DNA of 64,000 nucleotides from Conexibacter sp. CPCC 206217 (lineage in GTDB: Bacteria; Actinomycetota; Thermoleophilia; Solirubrobacterales; Solirubrobacteraceae): the NCBI RefSeq assembly GCF_030646165.1, contig NZ_JAUTDO010000001.1:744001-808000 (forward strand), written 5' to 3'. Below are positions 52,468-61,665 of this stretch, piece after piece (the stretch's first letter is position 1; the number at the start of each line of letters is the position of its first letter). Below the pieces are notes generated by a model. That model saw only the letters and a list, made by a program, of their open reading frames with translations. It searched no databases and had not been told where the DNA came from. Both the position numbers and the translations under genes were made by a program.

Positions 52468-54138
52468 TCACGCCTCCGCGAGGTACTCGTGCACGAGCGA
52501 GACGGACATCGAGCCCTCGCCGACGGCGCTCGCGACGCGCTTGATCGAGCGGGCGCGCACGTCGCCGGCGACGAACACGCCCGGGACGCTCGTCTCCAGC
52601 AGGTACGGGTCGCGCTCCAGCCGCCAGCCGTTCGCTCTCGCGTCGAGGCCGGCGAGGATGAAGCCGCGCGGGTCGCGCGCGACGACCTCGGACAGCCAGT
52701 CGGTGCGCGGCGCGGCGCCGATGAAGACGAAGCAGGCATCGACGTCCTCGACGGTCTCGCTGCCGTCGGCGGCGCGCAGCGTCAGCCGTGCGAGGTGACC
52801 GTCGTCGCCTTCGGCGGAGACCGCCTGCGTGCCGGTCCGCAGCTCGACGTTCGGCAGCGCTCTCAGCTGCTCGATCAGGTAGTGCGACATCGACGACTCC
52901 AGCGACGCGCCGCGCACCAGCATCGAGACCTTCTTCGCGTAGCCGGAGAAGTAGACCGCCGCCTGGCCGGCCGAGTTGGCGCCGCCGATGATCACGACGT
53001 GCTGGTCTCTGCACGAGCGCGCCTCGGTCAGCGCGGCGCCGTAGTAGATGCCGGCGCCGGTCAGCTCGGAGAAGCCGGGCGCGTCGAGCTGGCGGTAGGA
53101 GACGCCGGAGGCGATCAGCACCGTCGTCGCGCTCAGCTCGCCGCCGCCGGTCAGCTCGACGAAGCGGCCGGAGCCCTCGACGCGCAGCGCGGCGGCGTCC
53201 TGCATCGTCAGCAGCTCGGCGCCGAGACGGCGCGCCTGGTCGGCGGCGCGGCGCGCGAGGTCGGAGCCCGACAGGCCTGCGGGGAAGCCGAGGTAGTTCT
53301 CGATCCGGCTCGACATGCCGGCCTGGCCGCCGGGCGCCTCGCGCTCGACCAGCGCCGTGCGCAGGCCCTCGGAGGCGCCGTAGACCGCGGCCGCGAGCCC
53401 GGCGGGGCCGCCGCCGACGATCACGAGGTCGTAGTGGTCGGAGGCGGGCACGCCGACGATCCCGAGCCGCTCCGCCAGCTCCAGCACCGACGGGCGCTCC
53501 AGCAGCGTGCCGTCCTCCAGCAGCGTCACGGGCAGGCGGTCCTGCGGCACGCCGGCGATCTCCAGCAGCTGCTTGGCCTCGTCGTCGCGCTCGACGTCGA
53601 TCCAGCGGGCGGGGACGCGGTTGCGCGCGAGGAAGTCGCGCAGGTCGTGCGACTCCTTCGAGAAGCGGTGGCCGATCACGCGCACGCCGCCGGCGTCGAG
53701 CGCGGCGCCGGACTCCCACGTCGTCAGCAGGTCCTCCAGCACGGGGAAGAACTGCTCCTCCGGCGGGTCCCACGGCTTCATCAGGTAGTAGTCGAGCGCG
53801 ACCTCGTTGATCGCCGCGATCGCCGCCTCGGTGTCGGCGTAGGCGGTCAGCAGCACGCGCTTGGCGTCGGGGACCAGCTCGCGCGCCTGCGTGAGGTACT
53901 CGGTCCCCTCCATGCCGGGCATTCGCTGGTCGGCGACCAGCAGCGCGACCTGGTCGCCGCGCGTGCGCAGCTGGGCGAGGACCTCGAGCGCCTCGCTGCC
54001 GCTGGAGGTGCGCATGATGCGGAAGCGCTCGCCGAAGCCGCGACGCAGGTCACGCGCGACGGCAGCGAGCACGGCGGGCTCGTCGTCGACCGCGAGAATG
54101 ACCGGCCGGCGCTCGGATGCGGGAGTGTCAGCGGCCAT
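52468..54138 (-). CDS. Response regulator fused to thioredoxin-reductase-like FAD oxidoreductase
   Basis: 556 residues. The receiver (about 10-135) has ILAVDDEPAVLAAVARDL, LLVADQRMPGMEGTEYL (phospho-acceptor Asp) and YYLMKPWDPPEE (Lys). A thioredoxin-like linker region follows (about 150-225). The TrxR-like part has YDLVIVGGGPAGLAAAVYGA (FAD), VVIIGGANSAGQAAVYFSGY (NADPH) and VPGVFVAGDVRARSIKRVAS (C-terminal FAD). The redox CxxC of thioredoxin reductase is absent: the segment reads GAGIYYGAALTEARSC. Disulfide reduction is unlikely, but NAD(P)H/FAD sensing or another reduction is plausible. It lies between the SnoaL-type sigma gene and the kinase gene. Confidence 0.92.
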   Translation of the reverse strand: MAADTPASERRPVILAVDDEPAVLAAVARDLRRGFGERFRIMRTSSGSEALEVLAQLRTRGDQVALLVADQRMPGMEGTEYLTQARELVPDAKRVLLTAYADTEAAIAAINEVALDYYLMKPWDPPEEQFFPVLEDLLTTWESGAALDAGGVRVIGHRFSKESHDLRDFLARNRVPARWIDVERDDEAKQLLEIAGVPQDRLPVTLLEDGTLLERPSVLELAERLGIVGVPASDHYDLVIVGGGPAGLAAAVYGASEGLRTALVEREAPGGQAGMSSRIENYLGFPAGLSGSDLARRAADQARRLGAELLTMQDAAALRVEGSGRFVELTGGGELSATTVLIASGVSYRQLDAPGFSELTGAGIYYGAALTEARSCRDQHVVIIGGANSAGQAAVYFSGYAKKVSMLVRGASLESSMSHYLIEQLRALPNVELRTGTQAVSAEGDDGHLARLTLRAADGSETVEDVDACFVFIGAAPRTDWLSEVVARDPRGFILAGLDARANGWRLERDPYLLETSVPGVFVAGDVRARSIKRVASAVGEGSMSVSLVHEYLAEA

Positions 54139-54153
54139 GTACGGCTGAAGGTA

Positions 54154-55215
54154 CTACGCCGGCAGCTCCGCCGGCAGCCCGAAGCGGGCGAAGACGGCCG
54201 GCGTGACGAAGCCGCAGATCTCCTCGATGCGACCGTCGCGCAGCGTCAGCACCTGCAGCACCGTCGGCAGGTGCGCGCCGCGCTGGGGGTGCCAGCTGTA
54301 GGTCGCGAACGCCGGCTGGCCGTTGGCCCGCGTCGACAGCACGCGCACGCGGCGTCTGCCGACGGCGTCGTAGGCGCGCCCGTTGAAAGCCCACTCCTCC
54401 AGAAACGTACGCACGCCCTCGCCTCGGTACCAGGTCGGCATCGGCGGCATCGTCAGCGTCGCGTCGGCCGTCAGCATCGCCACGACCGCCTCGACGTCGC
54501 CGCGCTCCCACGCCTCGACGTAGCCCTCCACCAACGCCCGCAGCTGCTCGTCGCCGAGCGAGCGCAGCGTCGCCTGCTGACTGCGCTGCGGCAGGTGGTC
54601 GTCGATCGTCTTGCGCGCCCGCTGCAGCGCGCTGTTGACGGCCGGGACGCTCGTGTCGATCGCGGTCGCGACCTCCGCCGCGGAGAAGCCCAGCACCTCG
54701 CGCAGGATCAGCACCGCGCGCTGGCGCGCCGGCAGGTGCTGCAGCGCGGCGACGAACGCCAGCTCGACGCCCTCGCGCTGCTCGTAGCGCGCGGCCGGCG
54801 CCGCGAAGCCGTCGGTCAGCCCGACGGCCTCGTCCGGGTACGGCTCGATCCAGACCGACTCCAGCAGCGGCTCGCCGGGGCCGAGGCGCGCGTCGGCGGG
54901 CGGGCCGTAGTCGATCGGCACGACGCGCTTGGGCCGCCGCGAAACGAGGTCGAGGCAGGTGTTCGTCGCGATCCTGTAGAGCCACGAGCGCAGCGAGCTG
55001 CGGCCCTCGAAGCGCGGCAGCGCGCGCCACGCACGCAGCAGCGCGTCCTGGAGCGCGTCCTCGGCGTCGTGGACGGAGCCGAGCATGCGGTAGCAGTGCG
55101 CGTGCAGCTCGCCGCGGTAGCGCTCGACCAGGCGGCCGAAGGCGTTCTCGTCGCCGCCGCGCGCGGCGCTCAGCAGCTCGTGCTCGCGGACGCGAAGCGA
55201 CGTCGAAGTGCTCAT
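54154..55215 (-). CDS. ECF sigma factor with C-terminal SnoaL-like domain
   Basis: 353 residues from the ATG at 55215. Region 2: LLSAARGGDENAFGRLVERY, DAEDALQDALLRAWRALPRF and SSLRSWLYRIATNTCLDLVS. Region 4: LPARQRAVLILREVLGFSAA and EVATAIDTSVPAVNSALQRA. Residues 240-350 form a SnoaL/NTF2-like domain (VEGYVEAWERGDVEAVVAML, TLTMPPMPTWYRGEGVRTFL), which in this ECF group replaces a separate anti-sigma factor. It begins a minus-strand run: 15 bases to the response-regulator fusion, then 6 bases to the kinase. Confidence 0.92.
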   Translation of the reverse strand: MSTSTSLRVREHELLSAARGGDENAFGRLVERYRGELHAHCYRMLGSVHDAEDALQDALLRAWRALPRFEGRSSLRSWLYRIATNTCLDLVSRRPKRVVPIDYGPPADARLGPGEPLLESVWIEPYPDEAVGLTDGFAAPAARYEQREGVELAFVAALQHLPARQRAVLILREVLGFSAAEVATAIDTSVPAVNSALQRARKTIDDHLPQRSQQATLRSLGDEQLRALVEGYVEAWERGDVEAVVAMLTADATLTMPPMPTWYRGEGVRTFLEEWAFNGRAYDAVGRRRVRVLSTRANGQPAFATYSWHPQRGAHLPTVLQVLTLRDGRIEEICGFVTPAVFARFGLPAELPA

Positions 55216-55321
55216 GACGCGGGCCTCCCCGCGTCGCGTCCGTTGCACGAAATGCTCATCGCCGGCACGCTACCCGGCGCGGCGCCGGCTGTCTTCTCCA
55301 AACGTCCGGCCTTGCGCGCGG

Positions 55322-56467
55322 CTATCTGCCAGACGCCATCTCCAACGCGATCTGCTCCAGCTGCGGCTCAGGCACGTGCGCGAGGAACTCGTCGCGCATC
55401 CACAGCGCGATGGTGCTCTGCAGCTGAGACATGTGCCCCATCCGTCTGCCGTGCTTGACGACCGCCTCGGCGCTCTTCTTGCGCTCCAGCTCGAACTGCG
55501 CGAAGGCTGACTCGTAGGGCTGCTCGGTCAGCAGTCTGCCGAGGCAGGTCGCGTCCTCGATCGCCATGCAGGCGCCCATCGCGGCGAACGGCGTCGTTGC
55601 GTGCGCGGCGTCGCCGATCAGCACGACGCGGCCGTCGATCCATGACTTCAGCGGCGCCATGTCCCATGCCTCCGTCCGCACGATCGCGGATTGCGGCGTG
55701 CGCTCGACCGCGTCCTGCAGCAGCTCGTACCAGCCCACGATGTGCGCGAGGATCTCGCCCTTGGTGACGCTCGTGCCGCCCGCCGGCGCCTTCTGCAGCG
55801 CGTACCAGCGCGCGTTGCCGCCGCCGACGTCGGCGACGCCGCCCTTGGAGCCCTTCTCCCAGATCTCGACGTGGTGGCGCTCGGGCAGCAGCTCGTGCGT
55901 GAAGGGGATCACCGCGCTCCAGCCGCTGAAGCCGGAGTAGCGCAGCTCGCGATGCGACCCGCAGACGGGGTCGCGCAGGACCGAGTGGGTGCCGTCGGCG
56001 GCGATCACGACGTCGCCGCTCGCGCGGCCGCCGTCGGCCAGCAGCAGGGTCGCGGAGTCGTCGTCCTGCTCGAAGCCGACGACCTCCGAGCCCATCCGCA
56101 CCTTGTCGGCGCCGAGCGTCTCGATCAGCGCCTGCTGCAGGCCCTGGCGCTGGATGTCGTAGGTCGGCGCGCCGAGTCTGCGCGAGACCTCGCCGACCGG
56201 GAGCGACTCGATCAGCCTGCCGTGGCGCGAGCGGATGTCGGTCCGCTCGATCGGCGAGCCGAGCTGCGCGAGCCGGTCGCCGTCGACGCCGAGGTCGAGC
56301 AGGTGCCTGATCGCGTACGACCAGATCGTGAAGCCGCTCGCGCGCGTCTGCAGGTGGTCGTACTTCTCGTGCACCTCGACCTCGACGCCCGCGTTCGCGA
56401 GCGCGATCGCCGCCGTCAAGCCGCCGACGCCGCCACCCGCGACGACCACCTTCTGCACCTGCGCCAT
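55322..56467 (-). CDS. FAD-dependent aromatic-ring monooxygenase-like protein
   Basis: 381 residues. FAD binding: KVVVAGGGVGGLTAAIALAN (GxGxxG-like) and VHEKYDH. DG motif: GDVVIAADGTHSVLRDPV. GD motif: RVVLIGDAAHATTPFAAMGA. This is the p-hydroxybenzoate-hydroxylase family of class A flavoprotein monooxygenases, which includes aromatic hydroxylases and tetracycline-modifying enzymes. The substrate is unknown. It lies 106 bases upstream of the sigma gene in the same direction and could be a target or part of the same transcription unit. Confidence 0.9.
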   Translation of the reverse strand: MAQVQKVVVAGGGVGGLTAAIALANAGVEVEVHEKYDHLQTRASGFTIWSYAIRHLLDLGVDGDRLAQLGSPIERTDIRSRHGRLIESLPVGEVSRRLGAPTYDIQRQGLQQALIETLGADKVRMGSEVVGFEQDDDSATLLLADGGRASGDVVIAADGTHSVLRDPVCGSHRELRYSGFSGWSAVIPFTHELLPERHHVEIWEKGSKGGVADVGGGNARWYALQKAPAGGTSVTKGEILAHIVGWYELLQDAVERTPQSAIVRTEAWDMAPLKSWIDGRVVLIGDAAHATTPFAAMGACMAIEDATCLGRLLTEQPYESAFAQFELERKKSAEAVVKHGRRMGHMSQLQSTIALWMRDEFLAHVPEPQLEQIALEMASGR

Positions 56468-56543
56468 GTCTGACCCGACCTCCGTTGGATTTACGCCTCG
56501 GCCCTGTTATCGGCGCGAAACGCGAACGGTCAAGTCGTGCCGG

Positions 56544-58925
56544 TCAGCGCGGCAACGCAAGCGGCCAGCTGAGCATGCTGGCGGGCGTGCCGGGGCCGCT
56601 GATGCGCGCGACCGCGCGGACGCTGAGGCCGGGCAGTCTCGGCAGCCGGCCGCGGATCGCGCGCGGGGTCACGAGCGTCAGGTCGCTGGCGCCGCCGCTT
56701 CTGCGCGTCACCGTCGCGCTCCCGAGCGAGACGTAACGGCCGTTCGGCAGCCCGGTTCTGCGGCCGCCGGCGACGCTGCGGCCGGGCGCTCTCAACGCTC
56801 TCGCGCTCGTCTGCGGCACCCACAACGCTGTTCTCGTGCTGCACGCGCTGGCGCACGCGACGGTCGCGGGCAGGCCCTTGGCGGCGAGCGCGGCCAGCGC
56901 GCCGGCGCGCACCAGCGTGACCGGCCGGCTGACCGCCGTCGGCTTCGAGTTCTTCGGACGCAGCGTGAAGCCGATCCGCACGCCGACCGATCTCGTCGCG
57001 CTCAGCGCCGACGCGGATCCGGCGCGCAGTCTCAGCGCGAGCGCGCCGCTGCCGGCGCGCGTGCGCACGAGCTTCGCGCCGCCGACGACGAGGTAGCTCG
57101 ACGCCTTCCCGGCGGGCCGCGCCGGATCGCTCTTGGAGAGGCCGCGGCCGGCGATGCCGGCTCTGGCCGCCGTCGTGCGCGGCATGTACAGGCGCGCGTC
57201 GATGCGGCAGGAGTCGGCGCAGGCGACCGTCAGCGGCACCCCGCTGCTGAACGCCGCGCCCAGCTCGCCGGTGCGCGGCAGCAGCGCGCTGGCGAGCGAG
57301 ACGACGCGCCAGCTCACGAGCGTCGGTCTCGTCTGCACGTTGCCGGCCGGGTCGGCGGCGCGCACGCGCACCGAGTGCGATCCCAGTCTCATGTGGGCCA
57401 GTCTCAGCGGCGCCGCGCACGGTCTGTAGGCGGCCCGATCGACCGAGCAGGTGAAGGTCGAGCCGGCCTCCGAGGCGGTGAACGACAGCGTCGCGAGACG
57501 CGAGCCGGTCTGCGCCGGCGGGGCGCCCGTGATCGTCGAGGTCGGCGGGACGGTGTCGACCGAGAAGACGACGTCCTGGCTGATCCCGGAAGAGCTGGGG
57601 TTGCCCTGCTGCGAGGCGCGCGCGGTGTAGGCGCCGTCGGGCAGCGCGGCGGATCTGAGCGACCAGGCGCCCGCCGCCAGCGGGGTGCTGATCGTCTGCG
57701 CCGGCGTGCTGCTGACGGTCCCGGATACGCCCGGGAAGATCTGCAACATCACGGTCGGGGCGGCGCGGCCGCCGAACGCGGCGGTGCCGCTGAACGTCGG
57801 CGTGGCGGTGTTGAGCGCGGCGCTCTGCGCCGGCGTCGTGATCGCGACGACCGGCGGGACCGGCGCGGCGGGCGGGATCACGGGGCCGCGAGCGGCGATC
57901 ACGTTGTACGCCGAACGGGGTCGGTTGATGCCGTCGTAGTCGAGCGGCTGGCCGTCGAACGGGCTCGGCGAGACGAGGCCGCGATCCTGCTGCGCGCATC
58001 TGCTCGGCGTCGCGCACTGGTTCGAGTAGTTGTAGTAGTAGATCTGGTCGATCCGCGGATCGAGCGTGGCGAGCCCGAGCAGGAACTGCGTCGCCTGCGC
58101 CTGCGAGTCGTCGCCCCAGACTATGCCGCCGGGATCGCGGAAGCGGGCGCCGATCTCGTCGATCCAGATGCGCGAATTCGCCCACGGGCCCTGGAACTTG
58201 CTGAGGTAGTAGCGCGAGATCCGCGCGCTGTCGGGGCCGCCGGCCTGGAAGGCGTTGATGTCGCTGTGGGCGTGGAAGGCCCACACGGCCGGGAACACGC
58301 CGCCGGCCGCAAGCGCCGTCTGGTACGCGTCGACGTAGGCGTCGTCACCCGCGATCCCGGCGAAGTCGCCCGCGACGAGGGTGCAGCCGCTGGGGCAGAT
58401 CGACTGCGCGATCAGGAAGTACTGCGCCGCCAGCGCCGGGTCGGCGCCGAGCGGATAGGTCGTCCCGTCGGGGTTGTTCGGCTCGTTCCACGGCGCGATC
58501 GTGGTGACGTCGGGGTAGGCGTTGCGGAACTTCGCGAAGCCGTCGGCGAACTGCTCCGGCGTCGGGGCGATCGCGGAGCCGTCGGGGTTGCGTATGTCTG
58601 CGCTGGCGGCGAACGCGATCAGCAGCGTGACGCCCTTCGCGGCCGCGCCGGCGCGGAACGCCTCGAAGTCCTCGCGCCGTCTGGTGCCGGCCGGACCTCT
58701 CGTGTCGACGACGTCCCACGGCAGCACGATCCGCGCGCGCTTGAGGCCGAGCCCGTCCCAGTACGGCTCGCTCAGCGTCGTCGCGTTGGAGTCGGAGATG
58801 CCGAGCTCCACCGCACGGGCAGGTGTCGCGGCGCCCAGCAGGGCCGTCAGCAGACCGGCGACGAGCGCCGCTGCGAGCAGCGCCCCCCGCAGGGCGCGTG
58901 CGTTCGCGTAGTTCGAGTACCCCAC
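56544..58925 (-). CDS. Secreted glycosidase-like protein with C-terminal beta-sandwich repeats
   Basis: 793 residues from a GTG at 58925. The signal peptide is hydrophobic (ALLAAALVAGLLTALLGAAT, cleaved near PARAV). The catalytic TIM barrel covers about 35-340: TTIAPWNEPNNPDGTTYPLG has the NEP acid/base Glu, and SRIWIDEIGARFRDPG the candidate nucleophile Glu, as in clan A (GH39/GH5-like) enzymes. Then come Ig-like modules (VVAITTPAQSAALNTATPTF, DTVPPTSTITGAPPAQTG) and a tail of two related beta domains with LTVACADSC/ATVACASAC cysteine motifs. It probably acts on a plant or fungal polysaccharide outside the cell. A shorter paralogue lies directly upstream. Confidence 0.82.
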   Translation of the reverse strand: MGYSNYANARALRGALLAAALVAGLLTALLGAATPARAVELGISDSNATTLSEPYWDGLGLKRARIVLPWDVVDTRGPAGTRRREDFEAFRAGAAAKGVTLLIAFAASADIRNPDGSAIAPTPEQFADGFAKFRNAYPDVTTIAPWNEPNNPDGTTYPLGADPALAAQYFLIAQSICPSGCTLVAGDFAGIAGDDAYVDAYQTALAAGGVFPAVWAFHAHSDINAFQAGGPDSARISRYYLSKFQGPWANSRIWIDEIGARFRDPGGIVWGDDSQAQATQFLLGLATLDPRIDQIYYYNYSNQCATPSRCAQQDRGLVSPSPFDGQPLDYDGINRPRSAYNVIAARGPVIPPAAPVPPVVAITTPAQSAALNTATPTFSGTAAFGGRAAPTVMLQIFPGVSGTVSSTPAQTISTPLAAGAWSLRSAALPDGAYTARASQQGNPSSSGISQDVVFSVDTVPPTSTITGAPPAQTGSRLATLSFTASEAGSTFTCSVDRAAYRPCAAPLRLAHMRLGSHSVRVRAADPAGNVQTRPTLVSWRVVSLASALLPRTGELGAAFSSGVPLTVACADSCRIDARLYMPRTTAARAGIAGRGLSKSDPARPAGKASSYLVVGGAKLVRTRAGSGALALRLRAGSASALSATRSVGVRIGFTLRPKNSKPTAVSRPVTLVRAGALAALAAKGLPATVACASACSTRTALWVPQTSARALRAPGRSVAGGRRTGLPNGRYVSLGSATVTRRSGGASDLTLVTPRAIRGRLPRLPGLSVRAVARISGPGTPASMLSWPLALPR

Positions 58926-59233
58926 GACCAACCAGAACACCGCCGGCGTGCCGAGGTTGCGCTGTGCTTGTGACGATCTTGTGACACTGCCCCGAGTTGC
59001 GGCGTTTCGGGCCGGCGAACGGTCGCGCAGCGGCGGGCAAGCGGTCACGCCGACGCGGCGAGCTCCCCGGGTGCCCAGCAGGTCGGACCGCGTTCGGCCG
59101 GCAGGAGAGATGGCAGGACGCCCCCGCCGGCACGCCGCAGACGGCGCCGTACGAGTGGTGGCGGCTGCACGACGAGTACGACGCGCACGACGCGTAGGCG
59201 GCGTTCCAGCGCTCCGCCGACGGAGCGCGCCGT
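58926..59233. other. 308-bp interval between the two glycosidase-like paralogues
   Basis: No gene is certain here. The plus strand holds an open frame (58997-59197, TTG start) ending WRLHDEYDAHDA. Its last 35 codons have strongly GC-biased third positions, but it has no ribosome site. It could be a small protein or a relic. The minus strand shows the leader of the longer paralogue only. Confidence 0.3.
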
Positions 59234-60358
59234 TCAGCGCCACCAGTGGTGCGCGGCCGGAGCGATCACCGGACCGCGGGCGGCGATCACGTCGTAGGCG
59301 GCACGCCGGCGGTTCGCGTCGTCGTAGTCGGGCGGCTCGCCGTCGAAGGGGGTCGGCGAGACGAGCCCGCGATCCTGCACGGCGCATCTGCTCGGCTGCG
59401 CGCACTGGTTGGAGTAGTTGAAGTAGTAGATCGCCTCGATGCGCGGGTCGAGCGTCGCGAGGCCGAGCACGAACTGCGTCGCGCGCGCCTGTGACTCGTC
59501 GCCCCACACGACGCCGTGCGCGTCGCGGTAGCGCGCGCCGATCTCGTCGATCCAGATCCGCGCGCCGGCCCAGCGGCCCTGCAACTTGGAGAGGTAGTAG
59601 CGCGTCACGCGCGCGTCGGCGGAACCGTGCTCCTGGAACGCGTTCGCGTCGCCGTGCGCGTGAAACGCCCACACGTCAGGCGCCGCGCCGGCCCGCGCGA
59701 GCCGGCGCTGGTAGGCGTCGACGTAACGGTCGTCTCCGACGATCCCGGCGAAGCTGCCGGCGACGAGGGTGACCCGGCTGGCGGCGCCCGCGTCGGCGGC
59801 GTCAGCGCGGCCGGCGTTCGCGTTGCCGCCGCCGCAGAGTTCGTGCGCCCGCAGCCAGTAGTCGGCCGCGAGCTGCGGGTCGCCGCCGAGCGCGTAGTGG
59901 CGTCCGTCGCGGTTGTTCGGCTCGTTCCACGGCGCGATCGTGCGGATGTCCGGGTAGCGCTCGCGGAAGGCCGCGAACGCCGCCGCGAACTCGTCCGCGC
60001 TCGGCGCCAGCGGCGCCCGCGTGCCGGGTGCGCGCACGTCGGCGCTCGGCGCCAGCACGACCAGCAGCTCGACGCCCTTCGCGGCCGCGTTCGCCCGGTA
60101 GGCCTCGAAGTTCGCGCGCCGTCTGATCCCTGCCGCGCCGCTCGTCGTCGCGACGTCGTACGGCACGACGACCCGCGCGCGCCCGATCCCGAGCCCGTCC
60201 CAGTAGGGCTCGGTGACCGTCGGCGCGTCCGAGTCCGAGATCCCCAGCTCGAGCTGCCGGTTGTTCGACGAGGTCGCGATACGCAGTGTCTTACCAGCTC
60301 GCGCCAGGCTGCTCGACCGGCGACGCCGACGCGCTGGTGTCACGCGCGAGGTCCTCAC
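59234..60358 (-). CDS. Shorter glycosidase-like paralogue, no clear signal peptide
   Basis: 374 residues from a GTG at 60358, 20 bases after the kinase stop; a GTG at 60343 is an alternative. It matches the catalytic part of the neighbour closely: LELGISDSDAPTVTEPYWDG, IRTIAPWNEPNNRDGRHYAL (acid/base Glu) and ARIWIDEIGARYRDAHG (nucleophile Glu). It ends right after the barrel (VIAARGPVIAPAAHHWWR), lacking the Ig-like and tail domains. The N-terminus is Arg/Ser-rich (TPARRRRRSSSLARAGK) without a hydrophobic core, so export by the general pathway is doubtful. A tandem duplication with loss of the ends, or one domain added later to the neighbour, would explain the pair. Confidence 0.8.
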   Translation of the reverse strand: MRTSRVTPARRRRRSSSLARAGKTLRIATSSNNRQLELGISDSDAPTVTEPYWDGLGIGRARVVVPYDVATTSGAAGIRRRANFEAYRANAAAKGVELLVVLAPSADVRAPGTRAPLAPSADEFAAAFAAFRERYPDIRTIAPWNEPNNRDGRHYALGGDPQLAADYWLRAHELCGGGNANAGRADAADAGAASRVTLVAGSFAGIVGDDRYVDAYQRRLARAGAAPDVWAFHAHGDANAFQEHGSADARVTRYYLSKLQGRWAGARIWIDEIGARYRDAHGVVWGDESQARATQFVLGLATLDPRIEAIYYFNYSNQCAQPSRCAVQDRGLVSPTPFDGEPPDYDDANRRRAAYDVIAARGPVIAPAAHHWWR

Positions 60359-60378
60359 TGTCGTAGGCGCCGTGGCCG

Positions 60379-61665
60379 TCAGGAGCGGGCCGGCGTTGCG
60401 CGCAGCGGCAGCGTCAGCACGAAGCGCGCTCCCGGGCGGCCCTCCTGCGGCGGGGCCAGCTCCAGCGTGCCGTCGTGGGCCTCGGCGACGAGGCGGGCGA
60501 TCGGGAGGCCGAGGCCGGAGCCGCCGGCTGCGGCGGTCGCGCGGTGGAAGCGGTCGAAGACGGCGGCCTGCTGGGCGGGCGGGACGCCGGGGCCGCGGTC
60601 GGCGACGGCGATCCGCGCGAGGTCGCCGTCGCGTTCCAGCGACAGCTCGATCTCGCCGCCGACCGCGCCGTAGCGGATCGCGTTCTCGACGAGGTTCGCG
60701 ATCGAGCGGGCGAGCAGGCGCTCGTCGCCCTCCACGACCGCCTCGGCGTCCACGCGCGTTCTCAGCTCGGCGCCGGCCGCCGACGCCTGCTCGCGGTAGT
60801 CGTCGGCGACCTGCTCCAGCAGCAGGTCGAGCCGCAGCGGCTCGCGCTCGACGCGTCCGCGGCGCGCGTCGAGGCGTGCCAGCTCGAGCATGTCGGCGAT
60901 CGTGCCCGAGGCGCGCTCGGCCGCCTGCTCGATCGAGCGCAGCGCGCCCGCCGCTGGCGCCGACTCGCCCTCCTCGCGCAGCGCCTGCTCGGCGCGCGCG
61001 CGGATCACCGCGACCGGCGTGCGCAGCTCGTGCGCGGCATCGGCGAGGAACGCCTCCTCGCGCTTGGCCACCGCGACCGCCGGCGCCAGCGCGCGCCCGA
61101 CCAGCAGCCAGCCGGCCGCCGCCGTCAGCAGCCACAGCAGCAGTGCCACGCCGCCGATCGTCAGCGCCGCCGAGCGCACGCCCGCCTCCGACAACGGCTC
61201 GAACGCGACGATCGTCGCGAGCATCCCGTCGTCGCCGTAGATCGGGCTCGTCGCCAGCCGGGCATCCTCGCCCGCCGCGATGTCGTCGTAGACGTGGAGG
61301 TCCTGCTGGCGCTGCGCGATCGCCAGCGCGCGCCGGGCCGCGGGCGCGTCGAGGCTGTCGCGCGGGCCGGCGATCACGCGCCCGTCGAGCGCGACCACGA
61401 CGACCGGCGCGCCGGGCCGCCGCTGCGGCCCGAAGTAGCCGACCGGCTGGCGGTCGACGACCAGTCTGCTCGGGTTGCCCTGCGGATAGGCGTAGCCGTC
61501 GGCCGCGAGCGCGGTCTGCTCCACGCGCGCGTCGAGCCGCTCGTGCCGCCGCTGCCCCTCGGCGAGCACCGCGACCGTCGCGAAGACCGCGAGCACGACG
61601 AAGGTCAGGACGGCGAAGGCGGCCGTGAGGCGCCACCGCAGGCGGCCCAGCTGCTGTCCGCTCAC
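60379..61665 (-). CDS. OmpR-type sensor histidine kinase
   Basis: 428 residues from a GTG at 61665 that overlaps the regulator stop (GTGA). Two membrane helices (WRLTAAFAVLTFVVLAVFAT; TIGGVALLLWLLTAAAGWLL) flank an extracytoplasmic domain of about 120 residues with a VVDRQPVGYFGP-like sensor loop. The HisKA motif is AFLADAAHELRTPVAVIRAR. ATPase: LARSIANLVENAIRYGAVGG, VADRGPGVPPAQ and GGSGLGLPIARLVAEAHDG. It is paired with the OmpR regulator upstream. Its position between GH9 and GH39-like genes suggests control of polysaccharide breakdown. Confidence 0.93.
   Translation of the reverse strand: MSGQQLGRLRWRLTAAFAVLTFVVLAVFATVAVLAEGQRRHERLDARVEQTALAADGYAYPQGNPSRLVVDRQPVGYFGPQRRPGAPVVVVALDGRVIAGPRDSLDAPAARRALAIAQRQQDLHVYDDIAAGEDARLATSPIYGDDGMLATIVAFEPLSEAGVRSAALTIGGVALLLWLLTAAAGWLLVGRALAPAVAVAKREEAFLADAAHELRTPVAVIRARAEQALREEGESAPAAGALRSIEQAAERASGTIADMLELARLDARRGRVEREPLRLDLLLEQVADDYREQASAAGAELRTRVDAEAVVEGDERLLARSIANLVENAIRYGAVGGEIELSLERDGDLARIAVADRGPGVPPAQQAAVFDRFHRATAAAGGSGLGLPIARLVAEAHDGTLELAPPQEGRPGARFVLTLPLRATPARS

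Noticed and set aside
58997-59197. Small plus-strand gene
   Set aside because: Good third-position bias in the second half, but only a TTG start, no ribosome site and an Arg-rich unconvincing first half. Recorded as part of the interval description.
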